From: Malaya genurostris
Lineage: Eukaryota > Arthropoda > Insecta > Diptera > Culicidae
NCBI RefSeq assembly: GCF_030247185.1
Contig: NC_080572.1
Location: 209,465,435 to 209,529,434, forward strand
Direction of reading: 5' to 3'
Length of the DNA stretch: 64,000 nucleotides
Position 1 is the stretch's first letter, and each line of letters begins with the position of its first letter. Positions 33,341-44,694 of this stretch are shown in pieces. The notes below the pieces were generated by a model, which worked only from the letters and a program-made list of their open reading frames with translations, was not told the DNA's origin and did no database searches. Both the position numbers and the translations under genes were made by a program.

Positions 33341-34427
33341 TTTTTGCCTTTCTCATATAGAAAGGTTATGCAATCACTGTGAAAATCGATTTTTTAACCG
33401 AGGCCCGGAAACTTAAATTGAAAGGAAAGGTTTCTTGGTCACATAAAGTGCTATTGAATTTTACCCGGTTCGGATTTCCGGTTCGGTAGTAACGGGGTAA
33501 AATGCGCAAAAAAAATTAAGAAAAAGTGCATTCGATTTTCTCAGAGACCTATCAACCGATTTTCTTCAAAAAAGATTAAAATTGAAGGCTTTGAAGTCTC
33601 ATCGTTGCTATCGAATTTCATTAGGATCCGACTTCCGGTTCGAAAACCGCTCATCCCATTTTTATAAACTTCAATTCATCGATTCAAATGAAAGGTCTTA
33701 CGGTCCTATACGGAATTCCTGAATTTCATCCGGACCCGACTTCTTGAGTTATAGGGTAAAGTGTGTTAAATACTGTACACCGTCACTTAAACCGGTGAAA
33801 CAAAAAACGCAAAAAAAAATCTAAACTGGTCTCAAATCTACACAAATCGATAGCCATTATCAGTAGGCAGCTCAACAAACAGATTCTGACTATCCTGGTT
33901 CCCGGTTTTCTATTAACGACGGGAGAAAATAGCCATATGCTCAAATGTGAATCTCACTCACTTTTCTCAAAGTTTGCAGAACCGATATCTCCCATTTTAG
34001 GGTCGAATGAAAGGTTTGGTCTTATAGTTCTACCAAAAATTACTGCATATTTTCGAATTCAACAAAAAATTTAACCGTCGTTTAAAGTACGATGGCAAAA
34101 TCGAATAAAATCTTCAAAATTTGAATAAAAACTAGTAGAGTTTGTACGTCATGTTAGTTGGTGGCCATACGAACCGACTTCGATTATACCGGTTCTCGGG
34201 TTCCGGTGCTGGAATTACATATAATAGTGAACCCACTTCGTTTTCTTAAGGATGACCTACGCAAACAAAGCACTGTTTCTTTCTGTAGGTTATACTAGTT
34301 AATGCACAAACAATCCATTGGTTTCTTTTAAAAATCGAAGAGAAACATTTTGAAAAGAATACCATAGTATTTTATATATGAGAAAGGCATCATTACACCA
34401 CTAGGTGGATTAAAACAGGTTTTTTTT
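33341..34427 (+). repeat. Long interspersed repeat, complete copy b
   Basis: It starts TTTTTGCCTTTCTCATATAG at 33341 and ends CACTAGGTGGATTAAAACAG plus a T-run. These are the same two ends as the copy at 38334-40217, so 1.09 kb appears to be a whole unit. It contains about one and a half of the 329-bp internal modules (CATCCGGACCCGACTTC at 33729) versus five in the other copy. The left end carries a small hairpin, GCCTTTCTCATATAGAAAGG. There is no ORF of note. Confidence 0.8.
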
Positions 34428-34904
34428 ATATGAGTGTTATATATTTCAATGTTATAAATTAAAGATAATACTTGGCTTGCATTTATTTCATTCAGTAGCC
34501 TGTCTAGGTTAATTTTTTAGTTTTGCTATAATCTGAAGTAATATCTATTATATGATATTACACTACAAAGCAACATCAATGCATTGAGGTAAACAGAATT
34601 GGTTATTACTAGCGTTATAAACGACAGTTATTTTAGAAAATGAACGATTCCTCTTAATACCCATTTTATTGCATTCAACTCGTTATTTCAATACCAAACC
34701 CAATGTGGCGAAAATTCGTGTCTTTATTTTCTATGTAATTTTTGCTCACGAAATAACTCCCTCGAACCCACCGTGCATTTTTCAAACCATCATACGAAAC
34801 TTCAACGTACAAGCAATGCAGAAAATGATGAAAAGTCCATGGAATTCAATTGAAACTTTTTCAAATTTAGGTTATTTCGGCTAAAATTTGATAATTTTGA
34901 GTTG
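34428..34904. other. Unassigned DNA
   Basis: Possibly holds the decayed 5' part of the transposon that follows, but no terminal repeat could be identified. Confidence 0.35.
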
Positions 34905-35760
34905 CCTTTTCAGATCCTTTGTGAAATTTTGCTTCAAACGCTATTTCTCGGAGAGGCAAAATTTCAAAATTCTAAGAATACGTTCAAGAAAACCCAGATA
35001 ACACCGGAGCGAACTTGTAGCGAAATAAATGCGAATAAATGCAACCCTGTGAACGCAAGTATGATAAGGTATCACTTCAAGCACAATCCTAACCTTTTTA
35101 TTAGAGATGAGGCCAAAAAGAAGAATTCGTCCGTATTATGGCCAAATCCTCCGCCTCAAAGCGGTGCAACGAGTAGTTGATGCAGCCGAAATGCATCAGA
35201 ATGGATTACGAGACGTACATTAAAGCAGCCCCTAAGCAGATCCCTGGAATTGTTCGTCGGTATATCCCGCCTGGATGCTCCAGAAAAGTTTCGGAAGAAG
35301 AAAGATTAATAATTTGCCAAAAAATGCTTGATGTGGCAGGCGATCTGTGGATGCGAGAAATTCAGCAAGCCGTACAAAACGACCTGAATGGTAAAATATA
35401 TGAAGAAGAACGCCTACAAAAATGCCTGTTGTCCATCCTTCGGTCCCACGAAGGTGACGCTCTGTTTTGGCGAATCTGGCATCGTGCCATCGGAGTGGTA
35501 CGAAACCGGCGAAGTTGTTTTTGTATCGAACGAAGCCAATCCGCCAAACTCTCCAAAACCTTGCCCAAAGAGAAAATTCTGGGCGATTATAAAAAGGAAG
35601 CTTCCGAAAACAGATAAGGTCTTCAAAAACGACAAGGATTTGAAAAAGATTGAATCAAATAGTGTGAGAAAGATGGCGCCAGTGTTGCACAGAATTTGTT
35701 GGGTAGTGTTAAATCCAAGGTGCGGACATTTACCCCAGGAGCGGAGGTTGAGTAAACCAA
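34905..35760 (+). pseudogene. Tc1/mariner (mosquito DD37E-type) transposase relic
   Basis: Reading across frames gives TPERTCSEINANK (about 35000), RMDYETYIKAAPKQIPG (35205-35250), then SILRSHEGDALFW, and in the next frame EWYETGEVVFVSNEANPPN and FWAIIKRKLPK. The order and wording match the Tc1/mariner branch with MDDETY...FWPDLA...ANPPN...EKFWA motifs. The first catalytic aspartate is a tyrosine (MDYETY) and an indel removes the block around the second. The C-terminus RCGHLPQE / KVRTFTPGAEVE is recognisable near 35720-35750. No terminal inverted repeats found. Confidence 0.7.
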
Positions 35761-36274
35761 CTTTGCCAAAACATAGCCAGTATGTGTGTATTTAAACAGA
35801 GTTTCGAAAATAACCAACCTAAAAGAAATACTTGGTGATCATTTTTGTCTGTTGCGTCACAAATCTCATAAATATTCAAAGGATAGTTTTTATTAGTTCG
35901 ACGTCCACGCAGTTCCCACGAGCTACAATATTAGCAATTTAGAATTTTAAAAATTATGTGATTCACGCGTAAAATCTTCTTCGTGAAATGAAATTATTTT
36001 TGTGGGAATCGCTTTTGGCAAAAGTTACTCAAAATGATATATAATGTATTTTACCTTTCTCTATGGAATTGATATAGAATTAATGTGGTCTAGAACTAGA
36101 TTCTTTTCTTGATTTTCAACTGTTCTTTCGACGAAGAATTTTCGCAAGATAGATCAACCACCTCGATTTTGTTTCTAAGATATGTGCTAAATATTTATCA
36201 TCATCATTATAACTTTTTCAGTTCACACCTTTTTTGGGGTTTGAGGTATTATTACTATCACGAGGGTTTCCACA
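35761..36274. other. Unassigned DNA
   Basis: Nothing recognised. Confidence 0.4.
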
Positions 36275-36276
36275 TA

Positions 36277-36797
36277 CACCCAAACCTCCGTGTACGTACA
36301 CTTTTTTCACGTTACCTCCTTTTACGTAACTCTTTTTAAGAATCAAATCTCAAATAAAATGAAAACGATTTCCAAGTTAATGATATTGAACGGATTTAAT
36401 GTGTGTCGTTTTGAAATCCAAGATGGCACTTCCGATTTATTGAAAGCATTTACAATATTCGTATTTTTAGAATGGATTTGATGTGTAGATACCGGAAAAC
36501 GATATCTGAGCTCGTTTCTAAATTCAATATGGCGACCATCGGTTTATTGAAATTCTTTGAAAAAAGTAGAACGACCCCAAAAATTACCTTCCAGCTCCAG
36601 CTCATCAAATACATTCCGAAAATATCCATTAGGTTTTGAAACATTCCCTGCACAAACCCTTTTTGACGAAGTAAATTCCAAATAACGTTTATTACTAACT
36701 AAATCCCAAATAACGTAAAGTTTTTTTTACTAAATAAATTTCAAAGAGCGTAGACTTTTTTTACGAACCGTTTAGTTCGTAAACTAAGGTTTCGGTG
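36277..36797. mobile_element. pogo/Tigger-like non-autonomous element
   Basis: The 521-bp element is flanked by TA (36275-36276 and 36798-36799). The left end is CACCCAAACCTCCGTGTACG; the right end in reverse complement is CACCGAAACCTTAGTTTACG (16 of 20 identical). Both resemble the ends of 15409-16386 (CACTAAAACCTCATTTCACG). There is no transposase inside. Subterminal ACGTAAC/AACGTAAA words recur. Confidence 0.6.
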
Positions 36798-36799
36798 TA

Positions 36800-38333
36800 T
36801 TTTCCACAAACACAGTAAAAAGAGTAACGTAAATGCATACCTCAATATGACCTTTTTCGCAATATAACTGTTAGTCATGAAGATTTTTTTTTTGCTCACT
36901 GAACATAAAAAAACGTAACAGGGTAAGCAATTTTCGCACAAAATTTAATATCAACGGAAAATGTTCAAATAGCTGTCCTGTCCCACATCACTTTAACGAA
37001 ATAACAAACAGCTCCACGACGAATTTGAACACAACCGGCATCAGAGGAGACGTGTTGCTCCTTCACGAATACGAATGGTGAAAGATTTATCAGCAATCAT
37101 TCATTTCTTCCGTTGCCTTCTCACACGCTATATAGCATCAAGTCTGTTCGCTATTCAGAATGATCTGATGGTGCAACAAGTCCCAAATGGCGTGCCATTT
37201 GAGCATTACCCTAGAGAAGGATCGAACCGATCTTGTGAACACAATATTTGTTCGCCACTTAATTTCCAATAAATAACATCGTACTGCGCTTAGAGAAGAC
37301 CATTTTGAAGATTGAGTAACAACCAAATCAGTGGGACATCAAAGTACATCGTTTTATGAACATTTTTGTTTCTGTTCCTACTTTTTATCATTGTCCAAGA
37401 AATTCAGACTTTTGAATTCGAGCAATGTATCGTACTCTAATTGGTTTCAAAATTTAAAATTATTCTTTAATACCGATTAAAGCAGATCAAGTGCAACTAA
37501 TAATTTTTTCGTGGAACACCAAGACCAGATGATAATAAATGACCCGGATTTACACTCCGTTACTGTACCAATTACTCAGCAGTAGTACTTCAATCGCCAA
37601 GAGCAAGGTAGAACTTTGGTAGATATACGATTCCGTTGGTGAAGTTTAATATTGCCCTTCCTTCGGTCAGCTCCCGTGATCCATGTCCTTGCTGATCGGT
37701 CGGGTGGTGATGGCAAACAATCGAATTACGCTAATTGGCCTTATCGGGACCGGCAAATCAAGTAGGTGCCTCTACTACTTGTACGCTTTGTTTGTGACGG
37801 TAAACAGTATGTGTGAGGCTGTGTGCAGTCGAAAGTAGCAGCAGAGTTGTTTGTGCATCGTTTAAGGAAATTGATTATCCTGTTGGAGAGTAAAAACAAA
37901 GGAGATGAAAAAATATAAAGGATTAAATTCGTTGGCTGTTTATTGTCAGATCTGATGACGAACAAAGAGATTAGAATTGTTTTTTTTTTCTTCAACCTGT
38001 TTGCCTTTCCTATTTACAAAAATGATTGCCTTGTTCTTTCAAATCTAAATCACGAATGACCTACAGTTTAAAATGAAAAAGTTGCGTTTCCAATGCGCGA
38101 GTAAGAGTAAAAATAATGTTCGTTTGATGAGTAATAACCATTTAATAATTTTAACATCATATATAATCTGGATGTTCCTTTCTTTTTCATTTATTACAAT
38201 ATTTCATTTTGTTATCTGTGAAACATTCTAACACATTATGATATTATTCTAGTCAACTTGCGAAGAGTGATACTACATTAATTGAGTAGTTCCAAAGATA
38301 AATAATAAAGACATGTATGTGCTTACAAATATT
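36800..38333. other. Unassigned DNA
   Basis: No gene, tandem array or inverted repeat recognised in 1.5 kb. Confidence 0.45.
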
Positions 38334-40217
38334 AAAAAACCTGTCTTAATCCACCTAGTGGTGTAATGATGCCTTTCTCATGTACATATAATATTGTGGT
38401 ATTCTATTCAAAAATTTTCTCTTCGATTTTTGAAAGAAACCAAGTGATTGTTTATGCATAACATACAGAATAAAACAGTGCTTTGATTGCGTAAGCCATC
38501 CTTAAGAGAACGAAATGGGTTCACTATTATATGCACTTCCGGCACCGGAACCCGAGAACCGGTATAGTCAAAGTCGCTTCGTACGGCAACCAACTAACAT
38601 GACACACAAACTCTTCTAGTACGCACTCTATAACTCCGGATTCGGAAGTCGGATCCGGATGAAATTCAGGAATTCCGTATGGGACCAGAAGACCTTTCAT
38701 TTGCGTATTAGTTTGTGGAAATCGGTCTAACCATCGCTGAGAAAAGTGAGTGAGAAAAATTTTGGTATATATGACCACTATTTCCGGTACTTCCGGAACC
38801 GGATACCGGGAACCAGGATAGCCGGAATCGGTTTGTTTAGTTGACTACTGATAATGACTATCGATTTGTGTAGTTTTGAGACCAGTTTAGAAAAATTTTC
38901 ACGTTTTTTGTTTCGCCGGTTTAAGTGGCGGTGTACAATATTGAACACACTTTACCCTATAATTCCGGAACCGGAAGTCGGATCCGGATGAAATTCAGGA
39001 ATTCCGTATGGGACCGGAAGACCTTTAATTTTTTTTCCTAGTTTGTGGCAATCGGTCAAACCATCGCTGAGAAAAGTGAGTGAGATCCATTTTGGTATAT
39101 ATGACCACTATTTCCGGTACTTCCGGAATCGGATATCGGGAACCAGGATAGCCGGAATCGGTTTGTTTAGTTGCCTACTGATAATGACTATCGATTTGTG
39201 TAGTTTTGAGACCAGTTTAGTAAAATTTTCACGTTTTTTGCTTCGCCGGTTTAAGTGATGGTTTACAATATTAAACACACTTTACCCTATAATTCCGGAA
39301 CCGGAAGTCGGATCCGGATGAAATTCAGGAATTCCGTATGGGACCGGAAGACCTTTCATTTGACTCTAAGTTTGTGGAAATCGGTCAAACCATCGCTGAG
39401 AAAAGTGAGTGAGAACCATTTTGGTATATATGACCACTATTTCCGGAACTTCCGGAACCGGATACCGGGAACCAGGATAGCCGGAATCGGTTTGTTTAGT
39501 TGCCTAATGGTAATGACTATCGATTTGTGTAGTTTTAAGACCAGTTTAGAAAAATTTTCACGTTTTTTGCTTCGCCGGTTTAAGTGACGGTGTACAATAT
39601 TGAACACACTTTACCCTATAATTTCGGAACCGGAAGTCGGATCCGGATGAAATTCAGGAATTCCGTATGGGACCGGAAGACCTTCCATTTGAATCCTAGT
39701 TTGTGGCAATCGGTCAAACCATCGCTGAGAAAAGTGAGTGAGATCCATTTTGGTATATATGACCACTATTTCCGGAACTTCCGGAACCGGATACCGGGAA
39801 CCAGGATAGCCGGAATCGGTTTGTTTAGTTGCCTAGTGATAATGACTATCGATTTGTGTAGTTTTGAGACCAGTTTAGAAAAATTTTCACGTTTTTTGCT
39901 TCGCCGGTTTAAGTGACGGTGTACAATATTGAACACACTTTACCCTATAATTTCGGAACCGGAAGTCGGATCCGGATGAAATTCAGGAATTCCGTATGGG
40001 ACTACGAGACCTTTCATTTGAATCCTAGTTTGTCAAAATCGGTTCAGCCATTTCCGAGAAAACCTAGTGAGATTATTTGACACATACACACACACATACA
40101 TACACACACACACAGACATTGCTCAGCTCGATGAACTGAGTCGAATGGTATATGACACTTTTCACTAGTCGGTTTTTCAAGTGATTGCATAACCTTTCTA
40201 TATGAGAAAGGCAAAAA
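38334..40217 (-). repeat. Long interspersed repeat, complete copy c with five 329-bp internal modules
   Basis: In minus orientation it runs from GCCTTTCTCATATAGAAAGG (near 40190-40212) through a CA-rich microsatellite (40081-40115) and five modules to CACTAGGTGGATTAAGACAG. The module marker GGATCCGGATGAAATTC occurs at 38651, 38980, 39310, 39639 and 39968, a spacing of 329-330 bp. Each module also has TTTCGGAACCGGAAG-like, ACCGGAAGACC and TTCGCCGGTTTAAGTG words. Repeated 110-aa frames here are by-products of the tandem unit. 38334-38950 is nearly identical to copy a. Confidence 0.9.
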
Positions 40218-40340
40218 TCTGATCCGTTCACGGTACCTTCTAAAATGACCGCACTCACCGCTTGGTGGAGCGCGAGATTAATTGCATTGTTATCATTTCG
40301 ACCAAAGTGTGCCATGAAATCTCAATATATACAAATGAGC

Positions 40341-40970
40341 TGCACGCTCACTTGTGGCTACCCAGTGAGTGAATCGAAAGTACTCAATTTCAACAACTGT
40401 GAACAGATGTCAAAAAATGAGTAGAATTTAAAACTGTCACTGTGTCAAAGTAACTTAACCGCGCCATCCGACATTTTCAAGTTTTTCCGGATGGATAAAA
40501 TTAAAAGTGTTATAGACAGCGAGTCGTGTCAGGCTCTAGCTGGTAAGTAAAATACATTAAAATGCATTTTTACAATAAAAATACATTTGAACTACGAATA
40601 GATTTCAAACGTCCCGTTTGTGGTTGCTTGGTGGATTGATGCCGAGAGAAGCAGAACTGTTCCGGATACATGTTTGAAAAAAAACCATTGAATTAAACCT
40701 ATTGCACATGTGGGTATTGCAATAAAACGTAGTTATTTCTTAAAAGTTTTTAAAGCAATTTATTTAAACATCATTGGGTTGGATAATAATGGGTACTTTC
40801 CACATATTTACAAATGTCAACAAAAGAGAGTAAGTTCTACTCAAATTTTGCGAAAAGCATATTTACCCAAAATTGCGTAATACTCACTGTACTCAATTTT
40901 GGATAGGTGTGGTTTTTGCGAAATTGAGTGACTTTTGACTCAATTTTGGGTAGCCACAAGTAAGCGTGCA
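40341..40970. mobile_element. Non-autonomous DNA transposon with 24-bp inverted ends
   Basis: The left end TGCACGCTCACTTGTGGCTA (continuing CCCA) and the right end, in reverse complement TGCACGCTTACTTGTGGCTA (continuing CCCA), differ at one of 24 positions. The 630-bp body has repeated TACTCAATTTTGG-like words near both ends. I see no clean target duplication and cannot name the superfamily. A possible first exon lies inside at 40491-40542. Confidence 0.7.
40491..40542 (+). other. Possible leftover first coding exon with splice donor
   Basis: An ATG in context TTCCGGATGGAT opens 17 codons (MDKIKSVIDSESCQALA) and then meets TGGTAAGTAAAA, a strong match to a 5' splice site (GTAAGT). Inside a transposon with good inverted ends this could be the first transposase exon kept by a deletion derivative. 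It could also be chance. Confidence 0.3.
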
Positions 40971-41394
40971 ACGTATCGAAAGGGTTCTCACGGTTTGACA
41001 TTTGCATTATGAATGCGATGATGGGAACTCAGCAGTGCAACCAATTGATCACCATTGGTGCTAGTTTCACGTAGGACCGTAGATGTGCACCAAAAAAAGA
41101 TCGTGACTGTCATGTCTGGAAATTCGTTTGTGGTAGTTCTTCATTGATTTCGATTTTTGCTTGATATGTCAATATTCAAATTTGATATATTATTATGTTC
41201 CTCAGAAAAATAATTATTAATTCAAATATAAAAACTCGTATTTCAAACAAAGCAACTTAAGAATTATTAATCTGCAGATTTTTTAATTTTTTCTTCTGTA
41301 CCGATTTGCATACAGTATCATTAAAAGCGACTTTTCGATGATGTTCCAAAAAATGCTTTAAAAAAAATTCAACAGTTCTTGTTCAATGTGGCAT
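40971..41394. other. Unassigned DNA
   Basis: Nothing recognised. Confidence 0.4.
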
Positions 41395-41850
41395 GTGGCA
41401 TTCAATGGCATAGTCAGAGAGGCTCATCGGAGGCTCATTCATTCTTCTGGAGAGAATGAATTTTTGCTGTATTGATCTCAAAAGAATTTAGCAGATTGTT
41501 TAGCATGCCTTCTGGCGGCCAAATATCGTTCTTCATTCTTTCGGAAATGCAGAATAGAGTCGTCTTTATAAAATCTCTACATCCTTTCAGGGATTGGAGG
41601 TTTCAAAAATGTGCATTTTGGGCACCTGCAGATCGTTTCGTGGGTGTAGAATTTGTTTCTTTTTGTTTTGTGCTGTTTTTCCACCTCACCCACTATACAA
41701 TTCTTTACACGTTCGTTTCATCCTTTCCCTCCTAACACGATAATGATAAGAAGGCATGGCAAGACACGAATCTTCAGATTATTATGGGAACGTTCCATCT
41801 TAACAAAGGCTCTAGCAGGATAAGCATGTGAAATCTGCCCCCAAAGAGAA
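41395..41850 (+). mobile_element. LOA-type element, 5'-truncated copy (3' UTR only)
   Basis: It matches 8580-9010 in order: CATAGTCAGAG, TTTAGCAGATTGTTTAGCAT, AAATCTCTACATCCT, GCAGATCGTT, CCACCTCACCCACT, then ATAAGAAGGCATGGCAAG. No coding sequence remains. The 9-bp satellite starts about 50 bp downstream. Confidence 0.7.
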
Positions 41851-41901
41851 TTCGTATTGATATACCACATTCGAAAGGTCATAGACTGGAAACAATTTTC
41901 A

Positions 41902-43286
41902 ATTTTACAGATTTTACAGATTTTACAGATTTTACAGATTTTACAGATTTTACAGATTTTACAGATTTTACAGATTTCACAGATTTTACAGATTTTACAG
42001 ATTTTACAGATTTTACAGATTTTACAGATTTTACAGATTTTACAGATTTTACAGATTTTACAGATTTTACAGATTTTACAGATTTTACAGATTTTACAGA
42101 TTTTACAGATTTTACAGATTTTACAGATTTTACAGATTTCACAGATTTTACAGATTTTACAGATTTTACAGATTTTACAGATTTTACAGATTTTACAGAT
42201 TTTACAGATTTTACAGATTTTACAGATTTTACAGATTTTACAGATTTTACAGATTTTACAGATTTTACAGATTTTACAGATTTTACAGATTTTACAGATT
42301 TTACAGATTTTACAGATTTTACAGATTTTACAGATTTTACAGATTTTACAGATTTTACAGATTTTACAGATTTTACAGATTTTACAGATTTTACAGATTT
42401 TACAGATTTTACAGATTTTACAGATTTTACAGATTTTACAGATTTTACAGATTTTACAGATTTTACAGATTTTACAGATTTTACAGATTTTACAGATTTT
42501 ACAGATTTTACAGATTTTACAGATTTTACAGATTTTACAGATTTTACAGATTTTACAGATTTTACAGATTTTACAGATTTTACAGATTTTACAGATTTTA
42601 CAGATTTTACAGATTTTACAGATTTTACAGATTTTACAGATTTTACAGATTTTACAGATTTTACAGATTTTACAGATTTTACAGATTTTACAGATTTTAC
42701 AGATTTTACAGATTTTACAGATTTTACAGATTTTACAGATTTTACAGATTTTACAGATTTTACAGATTTTACAGATTTTACAGATTTTACAGATTTTACA
42801 GATTTTACAGATTTTACAGATTTTACAGATTTTACAGATTTTACAGATTTTACAGATTTTACAGATTTTACAGATTTTACAGATTTTACAGATTTTACAG
42901 ATTTTACAGATTTTACAGATTTTACAGATTTTACAGATTTTACAGATTTTACAGATTTTACAGATTTTACAGATTTTACAGATTTTACAGATTTTACAGA
43001 TTTTACAGATTTTACAGATTTTACAGATTTTGCAGATTTTACAGATTTTACAGATTTTACAGATTTTACAGATTTTACAGATTTTACAGATTTTACAGAT
43101 TTTACAGATTTTACAGATTTTACAGATTTTACAGATTTTACAGATTTTACAGATTTTACAGATTTTACAGATTTTACAGATTTTACAGATTTTACAATTT
43201 TACAGATTTTACAGATTTTACAGATTTTACAGATTTTACAGATTTTACAGATTTTACAGATTTTACAAATTTTACAAATTTTACAG
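41902..43286. repeat. 9-bp satellite array, unit ATTTTACAG, about 154 copies
   Basis: The array is 1.38 kb and very uniform. Rare variants are ATTTCACAG (near 41976 and 42135), ATTTTGCAG (near 43028) and ATTTTACAA in the last units. One unit near 43190 is 8 bp long, which shifts the phase. Because 9 is a multiple of 3 and no phase contains a stop codon until the flanks, both strands appear as long open frames (Ile-Leu-Gln on plus, Lys-Ser-Val on minus). I regard these as artefacts. Confidence 0.97.
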
Positions 43287-44449
43287 ATGGTTTTCTGGAA
43301 AAATGTATGATAAAGATAAACTTGGAGTTTTGTGTTTGAAAACGTCAATCGAATATCTTTATGATGGTTTTCATGGTTTGTAGACTGAGAGTGCTATACA
43401 TTTTTATATTTATTCTAAAATTTAAAACAACAACAGATATAAAAAAGCGATGCGTTATTTTTCATTTTTTAATTATAACCTTTAGCATAATTTCAATTCA
43501 TGCATTTATCGACCAAATTAAAAAACTTGATTCGCTTATTCTTAGGTATATTGTTAGAAAGGTCCGTACTTTCCCGAAAATATCTGAGAATACATAATGA
43601 CTATGCATAACCGACAAACTGCGTTTTCTTCTATATGATCAAATTTCAAATATCTTAACCAAGCAACAATTGGAATACCTTCAAATTTTAATTGTTATTT
43701 ATTACGGCTTGGTTACTGATTTATCTGTTTTTACATGTTTTATGAAAGCTGTAACCAATGCTACTCTCAACAAGTAATATAGTTATTTTTAAATCGTTTT
43801 AAAAGCTCTTATGAAATCTTTTTGCTGGATCATCAATCACATCACTCAATAAGTCGTGTAACTGCCACACAGATGAAGATATCATTGTCAAATCCATACG
43901 ATGTTTATAAAATACCCATTTTCAAAAGACTATGTGTGAAATTTCATGACATTTCGATTAGTTAGGAATAAGTGAGAGCCATTTAAAATCAAACTGCAGT
44001 GCGTTTACAATTATGCACAAACGTTTAACCACGAGTAAGCTCTTTGTAAAAAGAGGCCACGTTTACAACAACGTGTTGATGATTCAGAGCAGTAATAAAT
44101 CATATTTTTGTATCGATATGTGACAATGGATGAAATATGGATCGCTTCGAAATAAAAAAAACACCTGAGTGGACTGCTTCCGAAGCGTCAGCTGCGAAGG
44201 TTGTATTGTCAGTATTTTGTATTGCACATGGTATAATCTTCATCGGCTATCTTTAAAAAGAAAAGACAATCAAAAGCGAACACTGCCTAGCATTGTTAGA
44301 TCTGAGCTGAACTGAATAGAAAATAAAATAACTAGTACTGTACTAAGATAAAACCAATACTCTCAACATTGCTTTCAAACAACCTTATTGAAACATTTTG
44401 AACATTGTTCCTTAGGTTCCATTAGGTTCCATTTCCAATATGTAAGTCT
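43287..44449. other. Unassigned AT-rich DNA
   Basis: Nothing recognised. Confidence 0.45.
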
Positions 44450-44694
44450 CTAATAGTACTGTTGTTGTACCGTTGAATTCTCACAAAGTCATTATTTTCA
44501 CAGTCACTATTTTTCCGAAAGTGTATCAAACGTTATAATACAGATACGTATTTCGGAATGCTATTTGCATCCTTCTTCAGTGTATCGGTTTTATAAGTTT
44601 ATTGAAAACTTAATAAAAATAAGTTTTAGTGACTTTGTGAGAGTGTAATGACGTGATATAGTGGAATTCAACGGTACAACAACAGTACTATTAG
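44450..44694. mobile_element. MITE with perfect 31-bp inverted ends
   Basis: The left arm 44450-44480 begins CTAATAGTACTGTTG. The right arm 44664-44694 ends CAACAGTACTATTAG; all 31 positions pair. The word CTCACAAAGTCA recurs in inverted form just inside both arms. The middle contains ACGTATTTCGGAATGC and TTGCATCCTTCTTC. No clear target duplication and no coding. Confidence 0.75.

Noticed and set aside
39043..39916. Three successive frames of 71-110 codons with similar products
   Set aside because: They repeat because the underlying DNA module repeats every 329 bp; stops and starts fall at the module border and the same DNA is diverged without frame preservation in other copies.
41857..43383. 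A 508-codon plus-strand protein and a 489-codon minus-strand protein
   Set aside because: Both arise only from the stop-free 9-bp tandem repeat; there is no coding sequence in the flanks.
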